A DNA stretch of 64,000 nt from Heterocephalus glaber (lineage: Eukaryota > Chordata > Mammalia > Rodentia > Bathyergidae), in assembly GCF_000247695.1 (NCBI RefSeq), contig NW_004624785.1, forward strand, positions 131,422-195,421, read 5' to 3'. The notes below the pieces were generated by a model. The model was not told the DNA's origin and made no database searches. It saw nothing but the letters and a program-made list of their open reading frames with translations. Below, piece by piece: positions 23,694-32,800 of the stretch. Each line of letters starts with the position of its first letter. Within the stretch, counting starts at the first letter, position 1. The translations under genes were made by a program, and so were the position numbers.

Positions 23694-23850
23694 TTTTTTT
23701 TGGAGACAGGGTCTTGCTGTGTCATTCTGGCTGGCCTTGAACTCACTATGTAGTTCAGGCTGGCCTCAAGCTAATGGATTAATAATCATTAAAGTTGTAA
23801 TCCTCAGGTTCTTGAGTGCTGGGATTACAGGCTTGCGGCTACCCACATGG
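23694..23850 (-). repeat. B1 SINE (antisense)
   Basis: 'GGAGACAGGGTCTTGCTGTG', 'GGCTGGCCTTGAACTCACTA' (twice in part) and 'GCTGGGATTACAGGC'. Confidence 0.88.
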
Positions 23851-24059
23851 CACAAATAAGTATTTGAAAAGACATTCAACGTCATGTCATTAGGGAGTTG
23901 TGTATTAAAATGAGACACCATTATACACCCATTAGAATGGTCCAAATCTAGAAATACAGTACCAAGTTCTGAAAAAGATGTAGAGCAACAGGAACTCTTA
24001 TTGTTGGTGGGAATACAAAATGGTACAGCCACTTTGGGAAGCAGGGGTTTTCTTGTTTG

Positions 24060-24244
24060 TTTTGGTGATACTAGGAACTGAATCCAGGACCTTTGCACTA
24101 AGTTAAACCCCTGGCCCTTTAAAAAAAATGTTTATTTTGAAGACAAGGTCTTGCTAAATTGCCCATGCTGGGCTGGAACTTGCTATCTTCCTGCTCAGCC
24201 TCCCACACTGCTGGGATTATAAGCATGTATCACCGCACCTGGCT
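24060..24244 (-). repeat. B1-ID composite SINE (antisense)
   Basis: An ID-like part ('GGAACTGAATCCAGGACC', 'AAACCCCTGGCCC') is followed by a B1 complement ('GACAAGGTCTTGCTAAATTG', 'CTGGGATTATAAGCATG'). Confidence 0.75.
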
Positions 24245-24343
24245 GGAAGGCAGTTTCTTATAAAACATACTCTTATTAAATGATCCAGCAACTGGATTAT
24301 TTGGTATTTTGAAAACATGGACACAGGAACCTGCAAATTGAAT

Positions 24344-24432
24344 TGGGGGTGGGGGGGGGTTACCTGGAATCGAACTTGGGACCTTGTGTTTTCGAGGCAG
24401 GCGGTGGCACCACTGAGCTAAATCCCTGGCCC
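24344..24432 (-). repeat. ID-type SINE (antisense)
   Basis: A G/T-rich degenerated tail, 'GGAATCGAACTTGGGACC' and 'CACTGAGCTAAATCCCTGG', flanked by CCTGCAAATTGA / CCTGCACATTGA. Confidence 0.9.
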
Positions 24433-25032
24433 TGCACATTGATATTTATAGCAACTTTATTCATAACTGATAAAACTTGGCAGCAACCAAAATGTCCATC
24501 AGTAGTGAATAAACTATAGTACATCCAGGCAATGAGAAATGAGCTGTCATCTCATGAAAGATGTGCAGGAAACATAAATACATATTTCAAGTGAAAGAAG
24601 CCACTACAAGAAAGCTACGTACTGTGATTCCAACACCATGACATTCTGAAAAGGGTACAACCATAGAGACAATAAAAAATACATGGTGGCTGGGATGGTG
24701 ATGGGTGGAGGAGGGACACAAGGTAGAGCACAGGATTTTTAGGGTAATGAGACTGCTCTGTGAGATACTGTGGCACATCCATTTGTCCAAAACCTTAGAA
24801 TGCACACCACCAAGAGTGAAGGCAATGGAAATATGTAAATCATGGCCTTTGGGTGACAATGCCCTCTCAGTATTGGGTCATAGGTTGTAACAAATGTACC
24901 ATTCTGGTGCAGGATGTTCATGATAGCAGTGGGGGGGGGGCATATGGGAACTCTTATTTTTCCTCAGTTTTGCTGTCAACCTAAAATTGCTCTAAAAAAT
25001 GTATAAAATAAAATAAACTGTTAGAAATTCTC

Positions 25033-25114
25033 GGCCGGGGATTTAGCTCAGTGGTTCTGCCGCTTGCCTAGCAAGCACAAGGACCTGAGTTCGATCTCCG
25101 GTACCAAAAAAAAA
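25033..25114 (+). repeat. ID-type SINE with TSD
   Basis: 'GGCCGGGGATTTAGCTCAG' to '...CTCCGGTACCAAAAAA', flanked by AGAAATTCTC. Confidence 0.93.
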
Positions 25115-25241
25115 AGAAATTCTCAACACTCTTCTCTCAAATTATCCTTAACTCTCTATTGCCAGTCACTCACTGGAACTATCTGTATGGCACTGAGACT
25201 CAGGCAAACAGTTTGCCTGTGATGAGCGTGAGTTTTGGGGG

Positions 25242-25322
25242 GTTTTTTTCTGTACCGGGGCTTGAACTCAGGATCTTGAGATTGTGAGGCAGGTGCAGCA
25301 CCACTGAGCTAAATCCCCGGCC
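25242..25322 (-). repeat. ID-type SINE (antisense)
   Basis: 'TGTACCGGGGCTTGAACTC' to 'CTGAGCTAAATCCCCGGCC', flanked by GAGCGTGAGTTTT / GAGTGAGTTTT. Confidence 0.92.
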
Positions 25323-25830
25323 TAAGAGTGAGTTTTAAGCTAACCTTCCCCACTACCTTGGAAAGGACAGTTCCACACCCAGCTGTTTCCTTACTTCTCA
25401 TCCAAGCCTCAGGGTGGTGCATTAAGATTAAGCGAATTCAATGCACGAAGCAGTACTGGTCAGGAAGGACTAACCATATTTACTGTTTTGAGATCAGTAT
25501 ATTCTTATTCCTAAAAATCACCAAAGAACATTATGATCTATATTTTGTGTATTATCTTAGAACAAACCTGGATAGAACTGGGAGAACAGGTACTTTTTCT
25601 GCCTCTATACAGTCATGTACTCAGCACGTTAGCAGTTCAAAGTTTATGTTTGCTCTAAGGTCCTATAGAAAATGAATTCTAGCATCTTGGAAGTCTTACA
25701 GTGTAGCATAAAGTTACTGTGTTATGGCAATGCTGTGGTTCCTGCTAGTAGCTTTCAAGTCAAAAATTCTTAGCCTACTTATTACTTGTTGTTTTTCAAC
25801 TTAATACAGTTTTTTAAAAACCTCAAAACT

Positions 25831-25915
25831 GGGCCGGGGATTTAGCTCAGTGGTTCTGCTGCCTGCCCCGCAAGTGCAAGGACCCGAGTTTGATCCCCAG
25901 TACCAAAAAAAAAAA
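25831..25915 (+). repeat. ID-type SINE with TSD
   Basis: 'GGGCCGGGGATTTAGCTCAG' to '...CCCCAGTACCAAAAAAA', flanked by CCTCAAAAC-type duplications. It lies about 120 bases beyond the putative SYNJ2 poly(A) site. Confidence 0.92.
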
Positions 25916-26051
25916 CCCCTCAAAACCAAAAACTCAAACAGATGAATAACTAGCAATTGCATCTGATCCAGAACAGGTGAGCCCAGGATGATATTCCAAA
26001 GTTCTCTTCATATCTGAAAAGAAATAACCCCAATTTTAAAAAAGACAAATA

Positions 26052-26057
26052 TTTAAT
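26052..26057 (-). terminator. Candidate poly(A) signal ATTAAA of SYNJ2
   Basis: On the minus strand the text reads 'CATATTAAATATTTGTC' followed by a U-rich run, a good match to a poly(A) signal with a downstream U-rich element. A TTTATT (AATAAA on the minus strand) near 28248 lies inside the Tigger MITE and could act as an earlier site. Confidence 0.4.
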
Positions 26058-26744
26058 ATGTATTCTGTACAGAATGGGTACAAATATCACTTCAAAAATA
26101 TTACAGATTTTTAATCACCCCAACAAATAATCTCTGCTGCTTTCCTTCTTCCCCAAAATGACTTCATTATAAAATGAATGACTTAATGGATTACTTGGCT
26201 TATACTCTTATACATCTCCAGGAGGATCTTGTTAAATATCTTGAGCTTCTACAACTTTAAGCTTTTACAGAAATTGCTTGGGCAAATACCCTAATTTCAA
26301 TCATGTACCAAAACAAGTTTTAAAAATCGGCAAGAAGTCTGAGAAGATCACATTATAAAAGGGACAGTACTTAGGGTCAGAAACAGTGTTGAGCTATAAA
26401 GTACTGTGCCTAAACACTCTGCAACTGTATCATATTATAGGGCAGTAGTGAACAAACCCCAAGGTCACAGGAAGAAGGCCTTGTGGCAGCACAAAGATAG
26501 ACCAAAAATGAAAAGCCACAGAATGAAATCCCCTTGATGGCAGCTCCTTACAGTCAAGGTTCCTCAGTTGACTCTCCTGCTAACTTGGGAAACCTTCAAA
26601 CTAGTAAGCACTGATTTAAAAAACAAGTAAAGCTATTCTAATTGTTCTCATTTTTAAGAGAAACTAGTGTGAGAACCATACCTAGTACCAACTCAAAATG
26701 TAGTCTGTGTTGTTCATTAAATTTGAACATCCATGATGAAATAC

Positions 26745-26855
26745 TTTTTTTTTTCAGTCTTGCTGTGTAGTTCAGGCTGGTCTTGAACTTTCAACAATAC
26801 TCCTGTCTTAGCCTCCTGAGTGCTAGGATTACAGGAGTGCACCACTATGCCAAAC
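26745..26855 (-). repeat. B1 SINE (antisense), in putative SYNJ2 3' UTR
   Basis: T-run, 'GTAGTTCAGGCTGGTCTTGA' and 'GCTAGGATTACAGGAGTGC'. It has the same sense as the SYNJ2 transcript. Confidence 0.88.
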
Positions 26856-27987
26856 AATACTTGTTCAACTCTTAATGTTAAACTCGTTGTAATTTTATCT
26901 TCAGTTCTATTCCTGATTGTACCTGTCAGTTGAGATTCTCTAAGCAACCCATCTTGGCCTCCCTCAACTCTTTATATAATTTTTCTTCTCTCTATAACAA
27001 ACACAAGAGGTGAACAATGTAATCCTTTAAAATACATTAAGTGCCACAGAAGGTACTGATCACCTAAATCTTTTGTAACTGGTCAATTATGCCTATTATC
27101 TCTTTATGTCAGTGAGTCAATATTTCTTTTCTCTTTTATCAATTTTCACATTAAATGAGATATAGGAAGTTGTTTTTGAGTGCCGGATTTAGGTAACTTG
27201 TCATATATCTGGATGATGACAATGAAAATGAATTCTGAAATCCCAGAGGTCTGACTGGTAACAAAGAATGGTACATCCCAGGCAAGATGACTGTGACCAT
27301 ACCAGTGGTTAGCATTTCAGACAGGAGTCCCCCTAAGTCCATCCAGGACAATATGGCATCATTCATGAAAGACTGAAATAGAGCAGGAGGCACAAGATTT
27401 GCCTGTGAACTTATTAGCCAAGATACTATATCTGCATCAAGTTGGTTCTAGACCTTGTAACATTTTAAAAGTGTACAACACTATGATAATACCTTTTTCA
27501 ATACCTGAATAGGTGAGAAGTGGTGCTGGAAACATGTAGGAAAAATGTATAGGTAAAAAAAAAAGAATTCAGTAACCATACAGGCATTCTGCCCCAGGGA
27601 TCCTTATATACGCGGCTATGCAGTGCATTTCTTCCTGAAGCCATGGCCAGATAGATGAGGCTAAAACAAATATTCTTCAGATTATAACAATGAAAATATT
27701 ATGTGCCTATATGAGTCTGTATCTTTATGGGATATCTAAGGGGAAGAAAAGAGTCTATGAGACTTCATTTAATAAGGGTGGGATGGTGGATACAAATTAG
27801 TTGAAGAAGCACACCCCATAACTCAAGATGACAACAATTTATAAGGCAGGAAATGGCTGAGACCTGGTACCAGAGTCTTTAGTGCATTTAAACTGAGGGT
27901 GGACTAATAGTATATGCTTTAGAACCTGAACAGTATACAACCCCAGCTCCCACAGGATTCACACACAAGCTAGGTTCACATACATGT

Positions 27988-28313
27988 ACAGTCATCCCTC
28001 AGTAATCCAAAGGGGATTGGTCTCAGAGTACCCGTAGATACCAAAATCCACAGATGTTCTAGTCTTACATAAAACAGTATTGTCTTTGCATAGAACCTAA
28101 GTATTTCCACCTGTACACTTTAAATCATCTTTAGATGACTTATAATCCCTAATATATGTAGTGTAAATGCTGCACAAATAGTTGTTATGCTATAATGTCT
28201 AGGGAATAGTGACAAGAAGTCTCTACATGTTCAGTACAGATGCAGTTGTTTTATTTTTAATCAGCAGTTGGTTGAATGTATTAATGAGGCGTGTGAAGAT
28301 ATGAAAGACTGAC
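27988..28313 (+). mobile_element. Tigger-type MITE, in putative SYNJ2 3' UTR
   Basis: Starts 'CAGTCATCCCTCAGTAATCC', continues 'GATACCAAAATCCACAGATG' and 'TTTAAATCATCTTTAGATGA', and ends near 'GCAGTTGGTTGAATGTATTA'. This matches the order of known TcMar-Tigger MITEs of placental mammals. Confidence 0.8.
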
Positions 28314-28406
28314 TACATAAATAAGCACAATGGCTCAAGGAAATGTAGGGTCTAGTCATTTGGTTGACCTAGTTTCCACTTCTAACTGACTTTTTAAACC
28401 TGGTTT

Positions 28407-28570
28407 AGCTGAGCATGGCAGTGCATGCCTGTAATCACAGCTCTCAGGAGTATGAGGCAGGAGGATTGCTGCTGAGTTCAAGGCCAGCTTGGGCTACATA
28501 GTGAGTTCAAGACCAGCCTGAACTACATAGTGAGACCTTGTCTCAAAAAAAACCCCAAACAAAAAAAAAA
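28407..28570 (+). repeat. B1 SINE with internal duplication and TSD
   Basis: 'GCTGAGCATGGCAGTGCATG' through duplicated 'ggctacatagtgagttcaaga' and 'ctgaactacatagtgag' blocks to an A/C-rich tail, flanked by TTAAACCTGGTTTA. Confidence 0.93.
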
Positions 28571-29061
28571 TTAAACCTGGTTTAAAGTAGGCCAGTAACA
28601 GCTCTTAATATTCCCAACTACTTTTAATGTCATCCTTTATGCATAACCTTCCAGCGGTTCACCAGAGAGCTATTCCAAATCTGTAAAATACAAAGAAAAT
28701 TAAAAACAAAAACCCACCACATACACACATAAACTGAATGACCATTTAAAATTCACCATAAAGGAGAGAACTTGGGCCTTATCAGCTAAACTTCCTTCCT
28801 TAAAATTCATACAGAGTGTAACAGGAGGATCTCATTCCCTCTAGAGCAAACTTAAAATGTATGAATCTTAAAGAAAACATATTTTGATGGCTGAATAATA
28901 ATCTTACTGAAGAAAAGGCTCAATTTTTTTTTTTAAACACAGATGCACAAATGGTTTTTCAGTGTGCCTTTGTTTAAATAGATGTTTTTTTCGAACCAAT
29001 CAAGCAATGTCTAAAGAGAGGAATTGTACAATTGTACAAGGAAGGCTTCAGAATCCATTGG

Positions 29062-29817
29062 TCATGTTTTTGCCAGTGGGTCAAACACCTGCAGTGTTGT
29101 TCTCTTGTCTTTGTCACTGATAGTCACCCAGTGGTTAAAGGCTTTCCCCCCATGGTCTGAGAGCAGCTGCTCCTCGGCAACAGAAGTACTGAGCTGCACT
29201 GGGTCTGTCTGTGCCCTCTCAGAGCTTCTGGCTTTGGGGCCCAAAGGGTCAGAGCTCTTGGAAAGCCAGGCATTATTCAATAGTTTAGGGTGGTGGAGAA
29301 GGTTCCAGAAGGGGTCCTGATAATCTCCACCAAGGGAGGCTGCTCCTGGCTTCATTACCCTGGGGCCATTAGTTTCAGGGCTTGGGGCAGATGAAGTGCC
29401 TAGAAAATCCACTTGTGGGAAGAGAGTGTCGGTTTCCAGCTGGGGTCCCGGTGAACACCTGCCCCCATCACTGCTGGCTGGGAGGCCCTGGAGAAGCTGG
29501 CTGTTGCTCTGCAGGACCTGTAGGTGGAAAGCAGCTGGTGCAGATTTCTTCCTTCTTGGGGGCACCTTGGGCACCAGAGATGGGACCTCTGGAGCGGGCA
29601 GCATGGTGGCTTCTGCCACAAGAGGGGCTTCATCTGGTCCTGGCTTTCCCCTGCTGGGCCTTCTCTCCACATCTTTCCTGGGCTGAAATGTTCTCGGCTT
29701 GGGAACAGGAGGGACTCGAGGGGGTGTCACTGGAGGGGGTGTTTCAAGGCTTGTCTCTGGGGGCCCGACTGTAAAATGGATAGGGTTTTCCTCAGACTGT
29801 TCTTCCAGTGACGTGGG
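29062..29817 (-). CDS. SYNJ2: SYNJ2 last coding exon with stop
   Basis: 756 bases begin after acceptor 'tttctcag' with P-T-S-L-E-E-Q and end in a TGA stop at 29064-29062 after '[10 protein letters not shown]'. Prominent features are '[13 protein letters not shown]' and '[13 protein letters not shown]' (SH3-ligand-like), '[16 protein letters not shown]', and '[18 protein letters not shown]' with a D-P-F motif typical of AP-2 appendage ligands. The open frame continues upstream of the acceptor (to 29874), but that part is intronic. No alternative C-terminal exon is recognised. Confidence 0.94.
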   Translation of the reverse strand, partial: PTSLEEQSEENPIHFTVGPPETSLETPPPVTPPRVPPVPKPRTFQPRKDVERRPSRGKPGPDEAPLVAEATMLPAPEVPSLVPKVPPRRKKSAPAAFHLQVLQSNSQLLQGLPASSDGGRCSPGPQLETDTLFPQVDFLGTSSAPSPETNGPRVMKPGAASLGGDYQDPFWNLLHHPKLLNNAWLSKSSDPLGPKARSSERAQTDPVQLSTSVAEEQLLSDHGGKAFNHWVTISDKDKRTTLQVFDPLAKT

Positions 29818-32800
29818 CTGAGAAAGGTAAGATAGAGGGTCAATGAGGAGGCAGCACTTAGGATGCCAAGACACAGAGACACTCAGTGGTCAGCAGGGAT
29901 CGGAGATGGATGGAGACAGAGTGGACATTCTGCCCATTTGGGGCTGGAGAATGTTTGGGATGCCGGAAATGTGATCAGGTAGGAGAAAGCACAGGGCATG
30001 CACATACACACTGGGCAGACCAACAAATCCAATGAAAGATGAGTGGGGCCTCAGTGAGTCACTGGAGACAAAGCTGCCTCTGGTACCTTAGGAAATGGGG
30101 ATGCAATCTTCCTTTATGCAAAGCAAGCCTCTCTGAAAACATTCTTTGAGTGGCGGGCTTGGCAGATAATTCACATGCGAGGGTGAAGTAACTTATAGCA
30201 TGAAGCTAACTGAAGGGCTAATGGATGTACCTTGTCTTTGAATCTTTTATATGTAAATATAGAAGAGTGGAGAACTTTACACAGGGGCTTCACTTCCTTG
30301 CTTTATTCAAAATATCCCAAAGCAAAAAACCACACAAGAGAAATGAAGCTTTTGCATGGAAGTGCCTATCAGTAGTTAGTGTTTCATTATTCTCTTTGGC
30401 TCCTTAAGAAACATGAAAAACATACTCCCTTCTACACCAGCTTTGTGGCCTAACAACCTGCAGCAAGTTAGGAAAATGAATCCATTTCTGTCCTTTGCAT
30501 TTTGAAGAAAAGACGAAGTGCAGGAAAGAGGAGAACAATGGAGGTCCATTTTACAAGAAGCCATGGAAAATGGACAGCTGGCAATTAACCAACGTGGAAC
30601 AAGTGCCACCCAGAAAACACAAAGCAAGCCCATGAGGAGGGACACTCCAGAGCAACCTCAGACTGTCCACAGGCAGAAAAGCAGCAGGCATTCTGCGATG
30701 CCCAGGCAGGGATTACCGAGTGTCCCGTTCCTAGAACTGAGATCAAACGGAAGATCCGGATGTGTCTATAGGTGCCAGTCTTTGGGCAGCTACTGTCCTT
30801 ACAAACTCATGTCTTTGATGCAGTAAGCAAGGCTGAGAAGCTTGAGAGCGAGAGCAAAAAACAATCTGCAAGAAAAGTGGCAAGGAGAGCTGTGGGACCT
30901 TCACAGATGGCAGTTGCAGGACAGCGAGCAAATCTGCTAATCTAGAAACTGGTTATGATCTTTCTAATGCACATGAGATCTGTACATGTAAAACCACATG
31001 CACACCACACACACCACGCATGAAGGACAGCTCTGGACCACTTGGGAGAGTGCATCCCACAGCAAGGAAGCACAGTCCCTCCAAGCTGCCATTGTCACAG
31101 TAAACCTGTGAAAGTCAGCTTGTTGCTCCTGCTCAGCTGGGGCCAAGATGCAGTACGCAGGCCAGGAATAAAGTGGCTGTCAGAGGAACTGATTTCCTCA
31201 AAGACGTGGCTGGGTCTGGGACTCAAGGTAGTAGGTGGAGAAACCAAATTCAACTAGACTTTTGTCTATGAGATATAATTTTAACTAATGGTCCATTTGA
31301 GTAAGTTTGGAGTCAGATGTTCATGCTTCTGGGGTCTTACCTTTCCTGTCCTCCTTAACATTGGCTTCTTGATGGCAGGAACCCTGGGTGCTGGGCGACA
31401 GGGCAAGAGTGGGGGTCCCAGGGAGGGCTCTGGTTTGGAGGACCCTTGGTCCCTCAGGGCTGTGGCATTTACAGCTTCTTCTGGAGTGCCTGGAACATAA
31501 AAATCCTGTGGCTCAAGTATGAGGATGAGGCAGTCCATTGCATGATTTAACTTTTGGACAAGATAATATCTTACTGATTCAATGTAATCCTTTTTTTTCC
31601 CCCTTAAAACAAAAATCCTTAAAGATTGTCTGGACCAACCAGCTAGGTCCAGCTCCAGCTTTTCAACCTCATCATCTCAACAGGGGTGAGGACCTGAGCT
31701 CTATGCATGGTCCTGATGGGAGATCAGTGAGGCCCTGATGCACATGCAAAGCTTCCTACATAGCTACACTTCTCAAGGCAGAAATATAATGCATCAAACC
31801 CCCAATGGGCCCACGATCAAGAAAATGTTAAGCTGGGATTGTAGAAGATTTCAAACCTCAAACCACTACTAAAATCTACATCTCTAGAACCTTTTTAAAA
31901 AACCAGCTTTATTAAAACATGAGCCTCTATCTAGAATATATAAAGAACTGAAAAAAATCAGACACCCCAAATTCAAAGAGCCAATTCAAAAATGGGCATC
32001 TGAAATGAACAGACATTTCTCAGACAAAGAAGTAAAAGCAGCAAACAAATATACAAAAAAATGTTCAACATCACTGGTTATTCGAGAGATACAGATGAAA
32101 ACAACACTTGAGATTCCACCTCACCCCAGAAAGAATAGCTGCTATTAAGAAATCATCTAACAACAAATGCTGGCGGGGGTGTGGGGAGAAAGGAATCCTT
32201 CTCCATTGTTGGTGGGAGTGCAGATTGGTGCAACCACTGTGGAAATCAGTATGGAGATACCTCAACGAACTAGGCTTAGAGGTCCCATTTGACCCAGCTA
32301 TTCCCCTGGTGGGTATCTTCCCAAAAGAATTAAAAGAATCTTACCACAGCAATATATGTGCACCCATGTTTATAGCAGTACAGTTTGTAATAGCTAAAGC
32401 TTGGAAATAGCCCAAGTGCCCATCAACTGGAGACTGGATAAAGAAGATGTGGTTTTTGGGCCGGGGATTTAGCTCAGTGGTTCCGCCACCTGCCTCACAA
32501 GCCAAGGACCTGAGTTCGATCCCCAGTAACGGAAAAAAAAAAAAGATTTTTTTTTTTAATAAAATGGAGTACTACTCAGCCATAAAGCACGAGAAACTAC
32601 AGACATTTATAGCTAAATGGATGCATATTGAGGCCATACTCTTAAGTGTAATACATAGGACACATATATGTGAATACCGAATAGTTTCTCTAGTGTGAGA
32701 AACTGGAAGTATAATTAAGGATACACACGGATGAAATGGCCTAATAACATATTTCTTGGATTGTGTTTGCATCATGTGTCATATGACTGTATCAAAATTT

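Larger units (their letters stand above)
22860..25020 (+). mobile_element. Ancient L1 ORF2 end and 3' UTR (sense), interrupted by SINEs
   Basis: 'GTTGGTGGGAATACAAAATG', 'CCAAAATGTCCATCAGTAG' and 'GGTACAGCCACTTTGGGAA' follow the L1 ORF2 C-terminal order. The 3' UTR runs to about 25020. Insertions: B1 (23694-23850), B1-ID composite (24060-24244), ID (24344-24432). It is probably the continuation of the L1 at 20770. Confidence 0.65.
14506..26034. other. Intergenic region between convergent SERAC1 and SYNJ2
   Basis: No gene recognised. It contains an old antisense L1, B1 and ID SINEs, a TIR-bearing MITE, an LTR, a decayed gammaretrovirus-like element and a fragmented sense L1. The parts I cannot assign are about 15310-15850, 16130-16380, 17430-17940 and 20310-20770. 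Confidence 0.7.
26035..29061 (-). other. SYNJ2: SYNJ2 3' UTR (extent inferred)
   Basis: About 3 kb of mostly A/T-rich sequence between the stop and a candidate ATTAAA poly(A) signal at 26057-26052. The size is close to what is known for the human 3' UTR. It contains a Tigger MITE (27988-28313) and two B1 SINEs (28407-28570, 26745-26855). The end point is inferred from the hexamer and from ID/L1 repeats just beyond it. Confidence 0.45.

Noticed and set aside
29382..29811. Long + strand ORFs of 95-130 codons opposite the last SYNJ2 exon
   Set aside because: They are antisense shadows of a GC-rich proline-rich coding exon on the minus strand.
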